Positions 8,406 through 15,933 of a stretch of DNA of 41,628 nt are shown in pieces (the stretch's first letter is position 1; each line of letters opens with the position of its first letter). Origin of the DNA: Acidobacteriaceae bacterium (lineage in GTDB: Bacteria > Acidobacteriota > Terriglobia > Bryobacterales > Bryobacteraceae); NCBI GenBank assembly GCA_020247055.1, contig JADCJL010000096.1:1-41628 (forward strand), in the 5' to 3' direction. Below the pieces are notes generated by a model. It did not search any database and was not told the origin of the DNA. It was given only the letters and a program-made list of their open reading frames with translations. The translations under genes were made by a program, and so were the position numbers.

Positions 8406-10064
8406 TTAGTTGCCGCTGAAGTTGACGCTGTAGTCGAGTTGGGCGCCATCTTCGACGTTGACGTCGCGGGATTTTTCGCCGCGGCCGGGGAGGGTAACGG
8501 TGATTTTGTGGCGGCCGGTGGGGAGGGTGAGGATGGCGGGGGTTTTGTCGGGGTGTTCGACCCCGTCGACGAGGATTTGGGCGCCGGGAGGGTTGGAGCT
8601 GACGGCGACGGTGCCGGTTTCGCGGCGAAGGTTGATGTTGACCTGCGCTTCGGCCGGGAGCATGAAGATGCGGTTGGCGGTTTCGTATTTCTCGAGCTGG
8701 GCGAGGAGGACGTGGCGCCCGGCGGGGAGTTCGAGGTTGCAGGGGGTGGTGCAGGGTTCCACTTTGCCGTCGTCGATGAGGATTTTGGCGCCTGGGGGGG
8801 TAGAGCGAATGGAGACGGCGACGAGGTTGGCGGCCGGGGTGGAGCTGGTGGGTTGGGGGGAAACGGGGGTCGGCTTAGGGGTAGGCGGCGCGTCGTTGGC
8901 TTTTGGTGGGGGCGGGGTAACGGGTTCGGCGCTGGTTTTGGTTTCGGTGGGGATGTTGGCGGACGCCGGGGGCGCAGTTTCCTGGACGGGGGCGGGGCCG
9001 GCGCCCTTGGTGAGTTGCCACAGGCCGATGGCGAGAACGAGGGCGGCGGCGAGGCCGGCGGCGGCGAACAGGGGGGTGCGGTTGGGCTGGGCTTTGGGGG
9101 CGGCGGCCGGGGTTGGGGTTGCCGGGGCCGGGGTTGGCATTGCGGCGGGCGCGGGAGCTACGGGGGGGGCTGGGACAATGGTGGTAGCGGCGTTGAGGGC
9201 CTGGCTGCGGGTTTGCGGGGTCCAGCGGGGGTGGCGGCCGCACTGCTGTTCGAGAGCGGCGATGAAGGCCGAGCAGGACTCCCAGCGCTGGGCGGGATCT
9301 TTACTGAGCGCCTTTTGGAGAACGGCGTCGATGGCGGGGGTGAGGGTGGGGTTGAGACGGACGGCGGGGACGGCGGGTTCGCTGACGAGTTTGAAGAGCA
9401 GGGTCGGGAGGGTGTCGGCGACGAAAGGTTTTTCGCCGGTGAGGACCTCGTAGGCGATGACGCCGAGCGAGAACTGGTCGGCGCGGCCGTCGACGGCTTT
9501 GCCCTGAATCTGCTCGGGGGACATGTAGTTGGGGGTGCCGACGACGAGCCCGGTTTGGGTGAGGGATTGCGACTGGGTTTTGGCGATGCCGAAGTCGGCG
9601 ATTTTGGCGGTCCAGTCCTGGCGGACCATAACGTTGGCGGGTTTGATGTCGCGATGGATGATGCCTTTCGAGTGGGCGAAATCGATGGCGGCGGCGGTTT
9701 GGCGCAGGAGGGTGAGGAGAAGATTCTTGTCGGGAGGGGTTTCGTCGAGGAGGAGTTTTTCGAGGGTGGAGCCGTCGATGTACTCCATAAAGATGTAGAC
9801 GATGTTGTCGACTTCCTGGATGTCGTAGATGGTGACGATGTGGGGATGGGAGAGGACGCCGGCGCTTTGGGCTTCGCGGAAGATGCGGTCCTGAATGCGC
9901 TGCCGTTCGCGGGGGTCGGAGATTTCGCCGATGCGGATTGACTTGACGGCGACGGTGCGGCCGATGGCGGGGTCCTGGGCTTCGTAGACGACACCCATGG
10001 CTCCTCGTCCCAGTTCCCGCTGGATAACGAATCGACCGATGGTGCCCGGAGGAGTCTGTTCCAA
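8406..10064 (-). CDS. transmembrane Ser/Thr protein kinase with two PEGA domains
   Basis: A Hanks-type (PknB-like) kinase of 552 residues. The kinase domain occupies about 10-270, with glycine loop GRGAMGVV, catalytic K41, HRD at 137-139 within HRDIKPANV, DFG at 157-159, and APE-like MSPEQ at 181-185. A Pro/Ala-rich linker follows, then one membrane helix (about 331-351), a second Pro-rich linker, and two extracytoplasmic PEGA domains (about 415-480 and 484-549, each with TPPGA or NPPGA). PEGA domains often bind cell-wall or surface ligands, so an envelope-sensing kinase is likely. The start is TTG; no ATG fits the conserved N-terminus. It may be cotranscribed with the DUF721-gat-sod genes. 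Confidence 0.93.
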   Translation of the reverse strand: MEQTPPGTIGRFVIQRELGRGAMGVVYEAQDPAIGRTVAVKSIRIGEISDPRERQRIQDRIFREAQSAGVLSHPHIVTIYDIQEVDNIVYIFMEYIDGSTLEKLLLDETPPDKNLLLTLLRQTAAAIDFAHSKGIIHRDIKPANVMVRQDWTAKIADFGIAKTQSQSLTQTGLVVGTPNYMSPEQIQGKAVDGRADQFSLGVIAYEVLTGEKPFVADTLPTLLFKLVSEPAVPAVRLNPTLTPAIDAVLQKALSKDPAQRWESCSAFIAALEQQCGRHPRWTPQTRSQALNAATTIVPAPPVAPAPAAMPTPAPATPTPAAAPKAQPNRTPLFAAAGLAAALVLAIGLWQLTKGAGPAPVQETAPPASANIPTETKTSAEPVTPPPPKANDAPPTPKPTPVSPQPTSSTPAANLVAVSIRSTPPGAKILIDDGKVEPCTTPCNLELPAGRHVLLAQLEKYETANRIFMLPAEAQVNINLRRETGTVAVSSNPPGAQILVDGVEHPDKTPAILTLPTGRHKITVTLPGRGEKSRDVNVEDGAQLDYSVNFSGN

Positions 10065-10124
10065 GTTTGCTACCGTATCCTAACGCGGATTTCCGTTTGG
10101 AATCCCTTATCATAGTAAGATTAC

Positions 10125-11072
10125 ATGCTTTCTTCCTTATTCGGTTCCGGTGATGGCGGCGGCAACCTGCTCGAGCGTCTCAAGAGCGGTATCGAGAAGA
10201 CGCGGGCTGGGTTGGTCAGCAAGATTGAGGATGTTGTCCACGGCAAGAAGGAAATTGACGCTGATCTGCTCGAGGAACTGGAGTACGCGTTGATTACGGC
10301 CGATGTGGGGGTGCGCACGGCGACCGAAATTTTGGAGACGATCCGGCAGCGGGTGGAGCGGCATCTGGTCAGTGATGCGAGCGAGATTCGGGGATTGATC
10401 CGGCAGCATTTGCTCGAGGTGCTGGCGGCGTCAGAGCGGCCGCTTGCGCGGGTGGAGGCGCCGCCGCTGGTGATTATGATGGTGGGAGTGAACGGGGCAG
10501 GGAAGACGACGACGACGGGCAAGCTGGCGCGGCGGTTGCAGGAGGAGGGCAAAACGGTGCTGATGGCGGCGGCGGATACCTTCCGGGCGGCCGCGATTGA
10601 GCAGCTGCAGGTGTGGGCGGACCGGGCGGAGACGGACGTGATCAAGCAGGCGCAGGGGGCGGACCCGAGCGCGGTGATTTATGACGCGATGCAGGCCGGG
10701 CGGGCGCGGAAGGCCGATGTGGTGATCATCGACACGGCGGGTCGGCTGCAGAACAAAGAGCATCTGATGGCGGAGCTTGAAAAGATGCGGCGGACGGCGG
10801 CACGGGTGATTCCGGAGGCGCCGCACGAGGTGTTTCTGGTGCTGGATGCGACCACGGGGCAGAACGGTCTTGAGCAGGCGCGGAAGTTTACCGAGAGCGG
10901 AGGGGTGACCGGGATTGTGCTGACGAAGCTGGACGGCACGGCGAAAGGCGGGGTAGCGATTGCGATTGCCCGGGAGCTGAATTTGCCGATTCGTTACATC
11001 GGGGTGGGGGAGAAGGTCACCGACCTGCTGCCCTTCCACGCGGAAACTTACATCTCTTCTCTGTTTGACTAA
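10125..11072 (+). CDS. ftsY: signal recognition particle receptor FtsY
   Basis: SRP-family GTPase that docks SRP-bound ribosomes at the membrane. It is 315 residues: an N domain (about 10-95) and a G domain with G1 GVNGAGKTTTTGKLA, the AADTFRAAA insertion motif, G3 IIDTAGR, G4 TKLDGTAKGG and closing motif IGVGEKVTDL. The acidic A domain found in E. coli FtsY is absent, as in many bacteria. It is divergent from the kinase across 60 bp, and ribD follows 4 bp after its stop, so it likely heads the riboflavin operon. Confidence 0.97.
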   Translation: MLSSLFGSGDGGGNLLERLKSGIEKTRAGLVSKIEDVVHGKKEIDADLLEELEYALITADVGVRTATEILETIRQRVERHLVSDASEIRGLIRQHLLEVLAASERPLARVEAPPLVIMMVGVNGAGKTTTTGKLARRLQEEGKTVLMAAADTFRAAAIEQLQVWADRAETDVIKQAQGADPSAVIYDAMQAGRARKADVVIIDTAGRLQNKEHLMAELEKMRRTAARVIPEAPHEVFLVLDATTGQNGLEQARKFTESGGVTGIVLTKLDGTAKGGVAIAIARELNLPIRYIGVGEKVTDLLPFHAETYISSLFD

Positions 11073-11076
11073 TCGC

Positions 11077-12177
11077 ATGGACTTTCTTGAACAGGCGCTG
11101 GCGCAGGCGCGACTTGGCTCCGGCCGGACCTCTCCGAATCCGGCGGTGGGCGCCGTGGTGGTGAAAGACGGGGTCGTGGTGGGGCAGGGGTATCATGTTT
11201 ACGCCGAGACGCGGCACGCCGAGACCGTGGCGCTGGAGGCGGCGGGGGAGGCGGCGCGGGGGGCGACACTCTATGTGACGCTCGAGCCCTGCGCCCATAC
11301 GGGGCGGACGGGGCCGTGCGCGGAGGCGGTGATCGAAGCGGGGATTACCCAAGTGGTGGCGGCGATGGAGGATCCGAATCCGCTGGTGGCCGGGCAGGGG
11401 TTTGCCAAGCTGCGGGCGGCGGGGATTGGGGTGAGTATCGACAGCCGGTACACGGCGGCGGCCGAGGCTCTGAACGAGGCGTTTTGTTTTTACATGCGGG
11501 AGCGGCGGCCGCTGGTGACATTAAAGAGCGCGCTGACGCTGGACGGCAAGATTGCGGCGCCGGATGACAATACGGGGTGGATTACTTCGGAGTTGGCGCG
11601 TCTGCATGTCCAGGGCCTGCGCCACGGGACCGATGCGATTCTGACGGGTATTGGCACGGTGCTCTCGGATAACTGCCTGTTGACGGACCGGTCGGGGGCG
11701 GAGCGGAGCCGGCCGCTGCTGCGGATTGTGATGGACTCGCAGTTGCGGATTTCGCCGCACTCGAACATGGTGGAGACCTGTGCCGGGGATGTGCTGGTGG
11801 CGACGACCTCGGCGGCGAGCGCGGAACGGCGGGCGGCTCTCGAACGGAGGGGGGTGGAGGTGGTGGTGCTCGATGGGCCGGACGGGCGGACGAGTCTGCG
11901 GGCGGTGGTGGAGTTGCTGGCGGGGCGGCAGTACCAGTCGTTGATGATCGAAGCCGGCAGCAAGGTGAACTGGGCGGCGCTCGAAGCCGGGATTGTGGAC
12001 AAGATTTTCTTCTACTACGCGCCGAAGATTCTGGGCGGGACGCAGTCGCTGCCGGTGGCGGGGGGAAGCGGGCGGCGGCGGCGGTCGGATGCGCTGTTGT
12101 TCCGGGATGTGAAGCTGCACCCGATGGGCAGCGATGAGTTTGCTGTCGAGGCATGGATGCAGCGGGCGGGGCGGTAA
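11077..12177 (+). CDS. ribD: bifunctional riboflavin deaminase/reductase RibD
   Basis: Performs two successive steps of riboflavin synthesis: deamination of the pyrimidine made by GTP cyclohydrolase II and reduction of its ribose. The deaminase domain (1-145) has zinc ligands H47 (RHAET), C72 and C81 (EPCAHTGRTGPC). The reductase domain (about 150-360) begins RPLVTLKSALTLDGKIA and has GWITSELARLHVQGLRHGTD. The ATG was preferred over an upstream TTG at 11065 that would overlap ftsY. The product is 366 residues, normal length. No FMN riboswitch was found upstream, since the gene starts 4 bp after ftsY. Confidence 0.95.
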   Translation: MDFLEQALAQARLGSGRTSPNPAVGAVVVKDGVVVGQGYHVYAETRHAETVALEAAGEAARGATLYVTLEPCAHTGRTGPCAEAVIEAGITQVVAAMEDPNPLVAGQGFAKLRAAGIGVSIDSRYTAAAEALNEAFCFYMRERRPLVTLKSALTLDGKIAAPDDNTGWITSELARLHVQGLRHGTDAILTGIGTVLSDNCLLTDRSGAERSRPLLRIVMDSQLRISPHSNMVETCAGDVLVATTSAASAERRAALERRGVEVVVLDGPDGRTSLRAVVELLAGRQYQSLMIEAGSKVNWAALEAGIVDKIFFYYAPKILGGTQSLPVAGGSGRRRRSDALLFRDVKLHPMGSDEFAVEAWMQRAGR

Positions 12178-12190
12178 GGGGGCATCTTAG

Positions 12191-12790
12191 ATGTTTACGG
12201 GAATTATTGAGGAGTTGGGGGTGGTGGAGAGCTTCACGCCGCAGGAGGCGGGGGCGCGGCTGCGGATTGGTGCGGCGACGGTGCTGACGGATGCTTTTCC
12301 GGGCGCGAGCCTGGCGGTGAACGGGGTCTGCCTGACGGCCGTGGATCTCAAGCCGGGTTCGTTTGCGGCGGATCTGGCGCCGGAGACGCTCGAGCGGACC
12401 AACCTGGGGCGGCTGCGGGCGGGCGACCGGGTGAATCTGGAGCGGCCGCTGTCGCCGACGGGCCGGCTGGGTGGGCATATGGTGCAGGGGCACGTGGACG
12501 GGACTGGGGAGTTGCTGGCGCTGGAGGCGTTGGGGAATGGCAACTGGTGGCTGCGGATCGGGGTGCCGGCGGGCTTCGAACGGTATCTGGTGGAGAAGGG
12601 GAGCGTGGCGGTGGACGGGATCAGCCTGACGGTGGCGCGGATTGGGGGTGGGGAGATGGCGATTACGATCATTCCGCACACCTATGAGCACACGACGCTG
12701 GGTTCGCGGCAGCCGGGTTGGCCGGTGAATCTGGAGTGCGACATGCTCGCCAAGTACGTGGAAAAGCTGCTGGTGGCGCGGCAGGGGTAA
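12191..12790 (+). CDS. ribE: riboflavin synthase alpha subunit
   Basis: Dismutates two lumazine molecules to riboflavin. It is 199 residues with the invariant start [10 protein letters not shown] and two tandem lumazine-binding barrels (about 1-95 and 96-195). The first contains [11 protein letters not shown] with [10 protein letters not shown] after it; the second contains [10 protein letters not shown] and [12 protein letters not shown]. It lies 13 bp after ribD. The lumazine synthase and GTP cyclohydrolase genes are not in the window. Some annotations call this gene ribC. Confidence 0.96.
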   Translation: MFTGIIEELGVVESFTPQEAGARLRIGAATVLTDAFPGASLAVNGVCLTAVDLKPGSFAADLAPETLERTNLGRLRAGDRVNLERPLSPTGRLGGHMVQGHVDGTGELLALEALGNGNWWLRIGVPAGFERYLVEKGSVAVDGISLTVARIGGGEMAITIIPHTYEHTTLGSRQPGWPVNLECDMLAKYVEKLLVARQG

Positions 12791-12800
12791 ACTGTTGGGT

Positions 12801-13037
12801 ATGGCTAAATTGAAAGTGACGGTTGATCCTGACCTGTGCATTGCGGCGGCCTCCTGTATGGGTTCAGCGCCGAAGTTTTTCCGAATGGATGATGACAACC
12901 GGGCGGTGGTGGTGGGCGCCGATGGCAGCGAGGCGTTTGTACAGATTCTGGATGTGACCGCGGCCGAGAAGGCGGCGCTGCTGGAGGCGGCGGGTTCCTG
13001 TCCGACGACGGCGATTGTGGTTGAAGACGTCGCGTAG
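12801..13037 (+). CDS. [3Fe-4S]-type single-cluster ferredoxin
   Basis: A 78-residue soluble electron carrier. Only three cysteines are present: C13 and C19 (C-x5-C in DLCIAAASCM) and C67 in SCPTTAI. The position of the second cluster cysteine is Ala, the pattern of actinobacterial [3Fe-4S] ferredoxins that serve cytochrome P450s. Cluster type is inferred from the cysteine pattern. The ATG was preferred over a TTG six bases earlier. It lies 10 bp after ribE and its stop overlaps the next start (TAGTG). The partner enzyme is not evident. Confidence 0.85.
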   Translation: MAKLKVTVDPDLCIAAASCMGSAPKFFRMDDDNRAVVVGADGSEAFVQILDVTAAEKAALLEAAGSCPTTAIVVEDVA

Positions 13038-13588
13038 TGGGCGAGCGGCGGATTCTCGACGTCGGCTGCGGGGTGAAGAAGTTTCCGGGCAGTGTGGGTA
13101 TTGACCGGAATCGCGATACCGCAGCCGATATTTTATGGGATCTCGATCAGTTTCCGTGGCCGGTGGAGGCGGCGAGTTTTGACGAGGCCCGGATGATCCA
13201 TGTGATTGAGCACGTGGGCGATGTGATCCGGACGATGGAGGAGTTGCATCGGATTCTGCGCCCCGGGGGCCGGATTGTGCTCGAAACACCGCACTACACC
13301 GATTTCAGCAGTTGGTGCGACCCGACGCACAAGTGGCATCTGAACAGCTTCAGCTTCCGCTACTTTGGCGAGGACAACGCGGGCTATGGCTACTACAGCC
13401 GGGCGTCTTTGCGCGAGGCGAGTGTCGAGGTGAAGCTGCTGGCGTTGTGGCGGTATCTGGGGTTTGAGTTTCTCGTGAACCGATTCCGCTGGTTCCGCCG
13501 GTTCTGGGAGTTCTACCTTTGCTTTGTGATCCGTGGGAAGGTTCTGCGCTTCGTTTTCGAGAAGGCGGAGCAGAAATCCGCAGCTTAG
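13037..13588 (+). CDS. class I SAM-dependent methyltransferase
   Basis: A 183-residue Rossmann-type methyltransferase (Methyltransf_11-like). Motif I is ILDVGCGVKKFPGSVGID near the N-terminus; the post-motif region has MIHVIEHVGDVIRTMEELHR and ILRPGGRIVLETPH. The C-terminal third is basic and aromatic (VNRFRWFRRFWEFYLCFVIR), suggesting membrane or lipid association. The GTG start overlaps the ferredoxin stop by one base, so the two are probably coupled. The substrate is unknown; the style resembles methyltransferases of polysaccharide and lipid gene clusters. Confidence 0.82.
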   Translation: MGERRILDVGCGVKKFPGSVGIDRNRDTAADILWDLDQFPWPVEAASFDEARMIHVIEHVGDVIRTMEELHRILRPGGRIVLETPHYTDFSSWCDPTHKWHLNSFSFRYFGEDNAGYGYYSRASLREASVEVKLLALWRYLGFEFLVNRFRWFRRFWEFYLCFVIRGKVLRFVFEKAEQKSAA

Positions 13589-13625
13589 GACTAAAGTCCC
13601 GTTGACGGGTGGTCGATAGCTGGGT

Positions 13626-14309
13626 ATGCCAAGGTTCTGTACCCTCCGACACCTGATGATCACCGGAATGGCGGTGCTTTTCCCGGTCTGCGCTCTTGCC
13701 CAGGCCAACCAGAACGCTGAGGGCGGCGGAGCCAAGTACGAGTTTGGCTTTGGTGTCATGGGCAGCTTTTATGACACGAAGTCGTTTTCCGGCCCGGGCG
13801 GTTCGGCCAAAGGGGGCTTTGAGAACGCTCTGGGCGGCAGCATCTGGCTAGGCCAGAATATGTACCGGCGGGTTGGCGGCGAACTGCGCTACGACTATGC
13901 GATGAACGGTCTGCGGCTCGACGGCGGGAGCACGAAGGTCACTTTTGGCGGTCAGTCGCACGCGTTCCACTACGACGTCCACTATCACTTTACTGACCGG
14001 GGAGGGAAGGTGCGCCCTTACGTTCTGTTCGGCGGCGGGGTGAAGATGTACGCCGGCACCGGGAGCGAAACGGCATTTCAGCCGCTGCAGACGGTGGCGG
14101 TGCTGACCAAGACGCAGGAGATCGTACCGATGATTACCTACGGCGGTGGCGTGAAGTTTCAGCTTTCCAAGAAAGTGAATCTTCGCTTGGAGGTGCGGAA
14201 CAATATGTCACCGTTCCCGAAGAAGGTGATTGCGCCGACTCGTTCGAGTGGTGGCTCGGGCTGGACAAACAACCTGTTGCCGATGTTTGGCGTCAGTCTG
14301 GTGTTTTAA
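13626..14309 (+). CDS. outer-membrane beta-barrel protein
   Basis: A 227-residue protein with a signal peptide (about 1-26, ending VCALAQ) and alternating amphipathic strands, such as GGELRYDYAMNG, FHYDVHYHFT and VNLRLEVRNN. It ends in LPMFGVSLVF, a C-terminal aromatic signature recognised by the BAM complex. It fits the OmpA-like or OMP_b-brl small barrel group. The function is unknown; it may be a pore or an adhesion or stability protein. The last 17 bases overlap the end of the convergent PilZ gene. Confidence 0.82.
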   Translation: MPRFCTLRHLMITGMAVLFPVCALAQANQNAEGGGAKYEFGFGVMGSFYDTKSFSGPGGSAKGGFENALGGSIWLGQNMYRRVGGELRYDYAMNGLRLDGGSTKVTFGGQSHAFHYDVHYHFTDRGGKVRPYVLFGGGVKMYAGTGSETAFQPLQTVAVLTKTQEIVPMITYGGGVKFQLSKKVNLRLEVRNNMSPFPKKVIAPTRSSGGSGWTNNLLPMFGVSLVF

Positions 14310-14637
14310 CTTGGGGGAGCGGATCCCGCTCGATGCGGAAACCGCTCTCCATCTGTTCTTCGAGAATTCGGTTCCAGATGACGCGTACCGTAAGCTCGGC
14401 CCCGTCGAGGCGGCACCGTAGGAGTTGGCCGCTGGCGAGGGCAGGGTACATGTGGGCCGCGCGAAACCCGCTGGCGCTTTGATCGATGAGCCGGGCGCGC
14501 ACCTGGAGGGGTTGCGGCGTTTCGACCAGGAGCAGTATCTCACTGCGGGAGCTGACGCGTGGCTCGCTTCGGCGGTCGTCAGTTGCCGTGGCCTGACCGG
14601 GGCTGATTTTGGGGGCGGACTTGAAGAACGAGAACAT
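14293..14637 (-). CDS. PilZ-domain protein, probable cyclic-di-GMP receptor
   Basis: A 114-residue single PilZ domain. Both parts of the ligand-binding signature are intact: R23-x3-R27 in DRRSEPRV and D52-x-S54-x2-G57 in DQSASGF. A further in-frame ATG at 14679 would overlap the upstream gene by 32 bases; the chosen ATG (MFSFFKSAPK) has a GAGG site and sits 10 bp after the sigma-54 activator stop. It is likely cotranscribed with that activator. Binding of c-di-GMP is inferred from the complete motif, and binding of a related dinucleotide is possible. Confidence 0.82.
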   Translation of the reverse strand: MFSFFKSAPKISPGQATATDDRRSEPRVSSRSEILLLVETPQPLQVRARLIDQSASGFRAAHMYPALASGQLLRCRLDGAELTVRVIWNRILEEQMESGFRIERDPLPQVKTPD

Positions 14638-14647
14638 GGGGATTGCC

Positions 14648-15694
14648 TCAGTCCTCGTCTGCGAGGGTTGTTCCGCCACCTTCCTGTTCGTAGAGCCGCA
14701 GCTTCCTGCTGAGGGTACGGCGGGAGATTCCGAGTAGGCGGGAGGCGCGTTCCTGGTGACCGCTGGTTTGGCGGAGGACCTGAAGGATCAGTTGGCGCTC
14801 CATGTTTTCTAGCATGGCGCCGTGGGGGAAAATCGCCTCGGCCTCCGCTGCGATGGCGGGCTGTTCGGCGTGCACGGCCGCATAGAGTCTTTTGAGGTCG
14901 CACTCTTCGGCCGGCAGGCGGGAATAGGCGTCCTGGATGGGTTCGGGCAGATCGAGGGTGCAGATCTCGTCGCCGCCGGAGAGCAGGATACTCTGCACCA
15001 CCACGTTGCGGAGTTCGCGTACATTACCGGGCCAGGGGTAGGCTTCGAGCGCGCGCAGGGCATCGGTGGTGAATTGACGCCCCTGGGCATGCTGTTCGAG
15101 AAAGAGGGAGGCCAAGGGTGCGATGTCTTCGGGCCGTTCGCGGAGGGGCGGTACGGTGACGGAAACCTGGGCCAGTCGATGGTAGAGGTCTTCGCGGAAC
15201 TTACCCTCCCGGACCAGTGCGGCAAGGTCGCGGTTGGAGGCGGCGACGATCCGGACGTCAAAATTCACCTTTTTCGTGCCGCCGAGCCGGAAAAACGGCA
15301 CGCCGTCGAGCACGCGCAGCAGCTTGGTTTGCAGACGAAGGTCAAGATCGCCAATCTCGTCCAAAAACAGGGTCCCGCCATGAGCGAGCTCGAACAGGCC
15401 CGGCTTGCTCGAATCGGCGCCGCTAAAGGCGCCGCGTTCGTACCCGAACAGTTCGCTCTCGATCAGTTGCTCGGGTAGGGCGGCGCAGTTCAGATCGACC
15501 CATGGTTTGGAGGCGCGGGGGGAGAAGTGGTGCAGCGCCCGGGCGGCGAGCTCCTTTCCGCTGCCGCTTTCGCCAAGAATCAAAACGGCGAAATTGCTCT
15601 TGGCGATCCGCTCGAGCTTGCCGAACAAATCCCGGATGGGCCGGCTGCACAGGATTGCCGACATCCCGAGGAAGCTGTGAGCGGAGGGGATCAT
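14648..15694 (-). CDS. sigma-54-dependent transcriptional activator without receiver domain
   Basis: A 348-residue bacterial enhancer-binding protein. An AAA+ domain (about 10-240) carries Walker A GESGSGKE (41-48), the sigma-54 contact loop GAFSGA (88-93, Ser in place of the common Thr), and Walker [10 protein letters not shown] (109-117). Also present are the arginine-finger region FREDLYHRL and sensor [13 protein letters not shown] Fis-type helix-turn-helix ends the protein (about 311-334, [16 protein letters not shown]). There is no N-terminal receiver, GAF or PAS domain, so its input must come from another protein or from its level. The ATG giving [10 protein letters not shown] was chosen because longer versions add non-conserved sequence. 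It is cotranscribed with the PilZ gene and divergent from the HD-GYP/GGDEF gene. Confidence 0.9.
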   Translation of the reverse strand: MIPSAHSFLGMSAILCSRPIRDLFGKLERIAKSNFAVLILGESGSGKELAARALHHFSPRASKPWVDLNCAALPEQLIESELFGYERGAFSGADSSKPGLFELAHGGTLFLDEIGDLDLRLQTKLLRVLDGVPFFRLGGTKKVNFDVRIVAASNRDLAALVREGKFREDLYHRLAQVSVTVPPLRERPEDIAPLASLFLEQHAQGRQFTTDALRALEAYPWPGNVRELRNVVVQSILLSGGDEICTLDLPEPIQDAYSRLPAEECDLKRLYAAVHAEQPAIAAEAEAIFPHGAMLENMERQLILQVLRQTSGHQERASRLLGISRRTLSRKLRLYEQEGGGTTLADED

Positions 15695-15933
15695 GGGAGT
15701 TCTGCCCCTATTGTGCTGGGAGTGCCGGTTTTGTGGAACTGGCCGATCTTTGGTGTCGCCGCGCGAAATCACCTTAGCCTTGCTTGGAGTTGCGTACCAA
15801 TTGGAGAGGAATGCGGTACTTTTTGTAGGGCTGAAGTGGGGATGGAATGATGCGTTAGGTCTATTGGAATTGTCGCCGTATCCCGGTAGAACTGAAAGAG
15901 CGAGAGTTGAACCCCGCACCGTCTGCGCGAATC
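15695..15933. other. intergenic region between divergent regulator and HD-GYP/GGDEF genes
   Basis: This 239-bp spacer is AT-richer than its surroundings and must hold the promoters of both divergent genes. I searched both strands for a -24/-12 sigma-54 promoter (GG and GC with 10 bases between) and found no convincing match. No riboswitch or RNA gene was recognised. Confidence 0.4.

Noticed and set aside
10887-11076. FMN riboswitch before ribD
   Set aside because: ribD begins 4 bases after ftsY and no RFN-like conserved segments were seen in the preceding sequence.
15695-15933. Sigma-54 promoters between the divergent regulator genes
   Set aside because: Candidates with GG and GC elements were found at wrong spacings (10 or 15 bases between first Gs instead of 12), so none was annotated.
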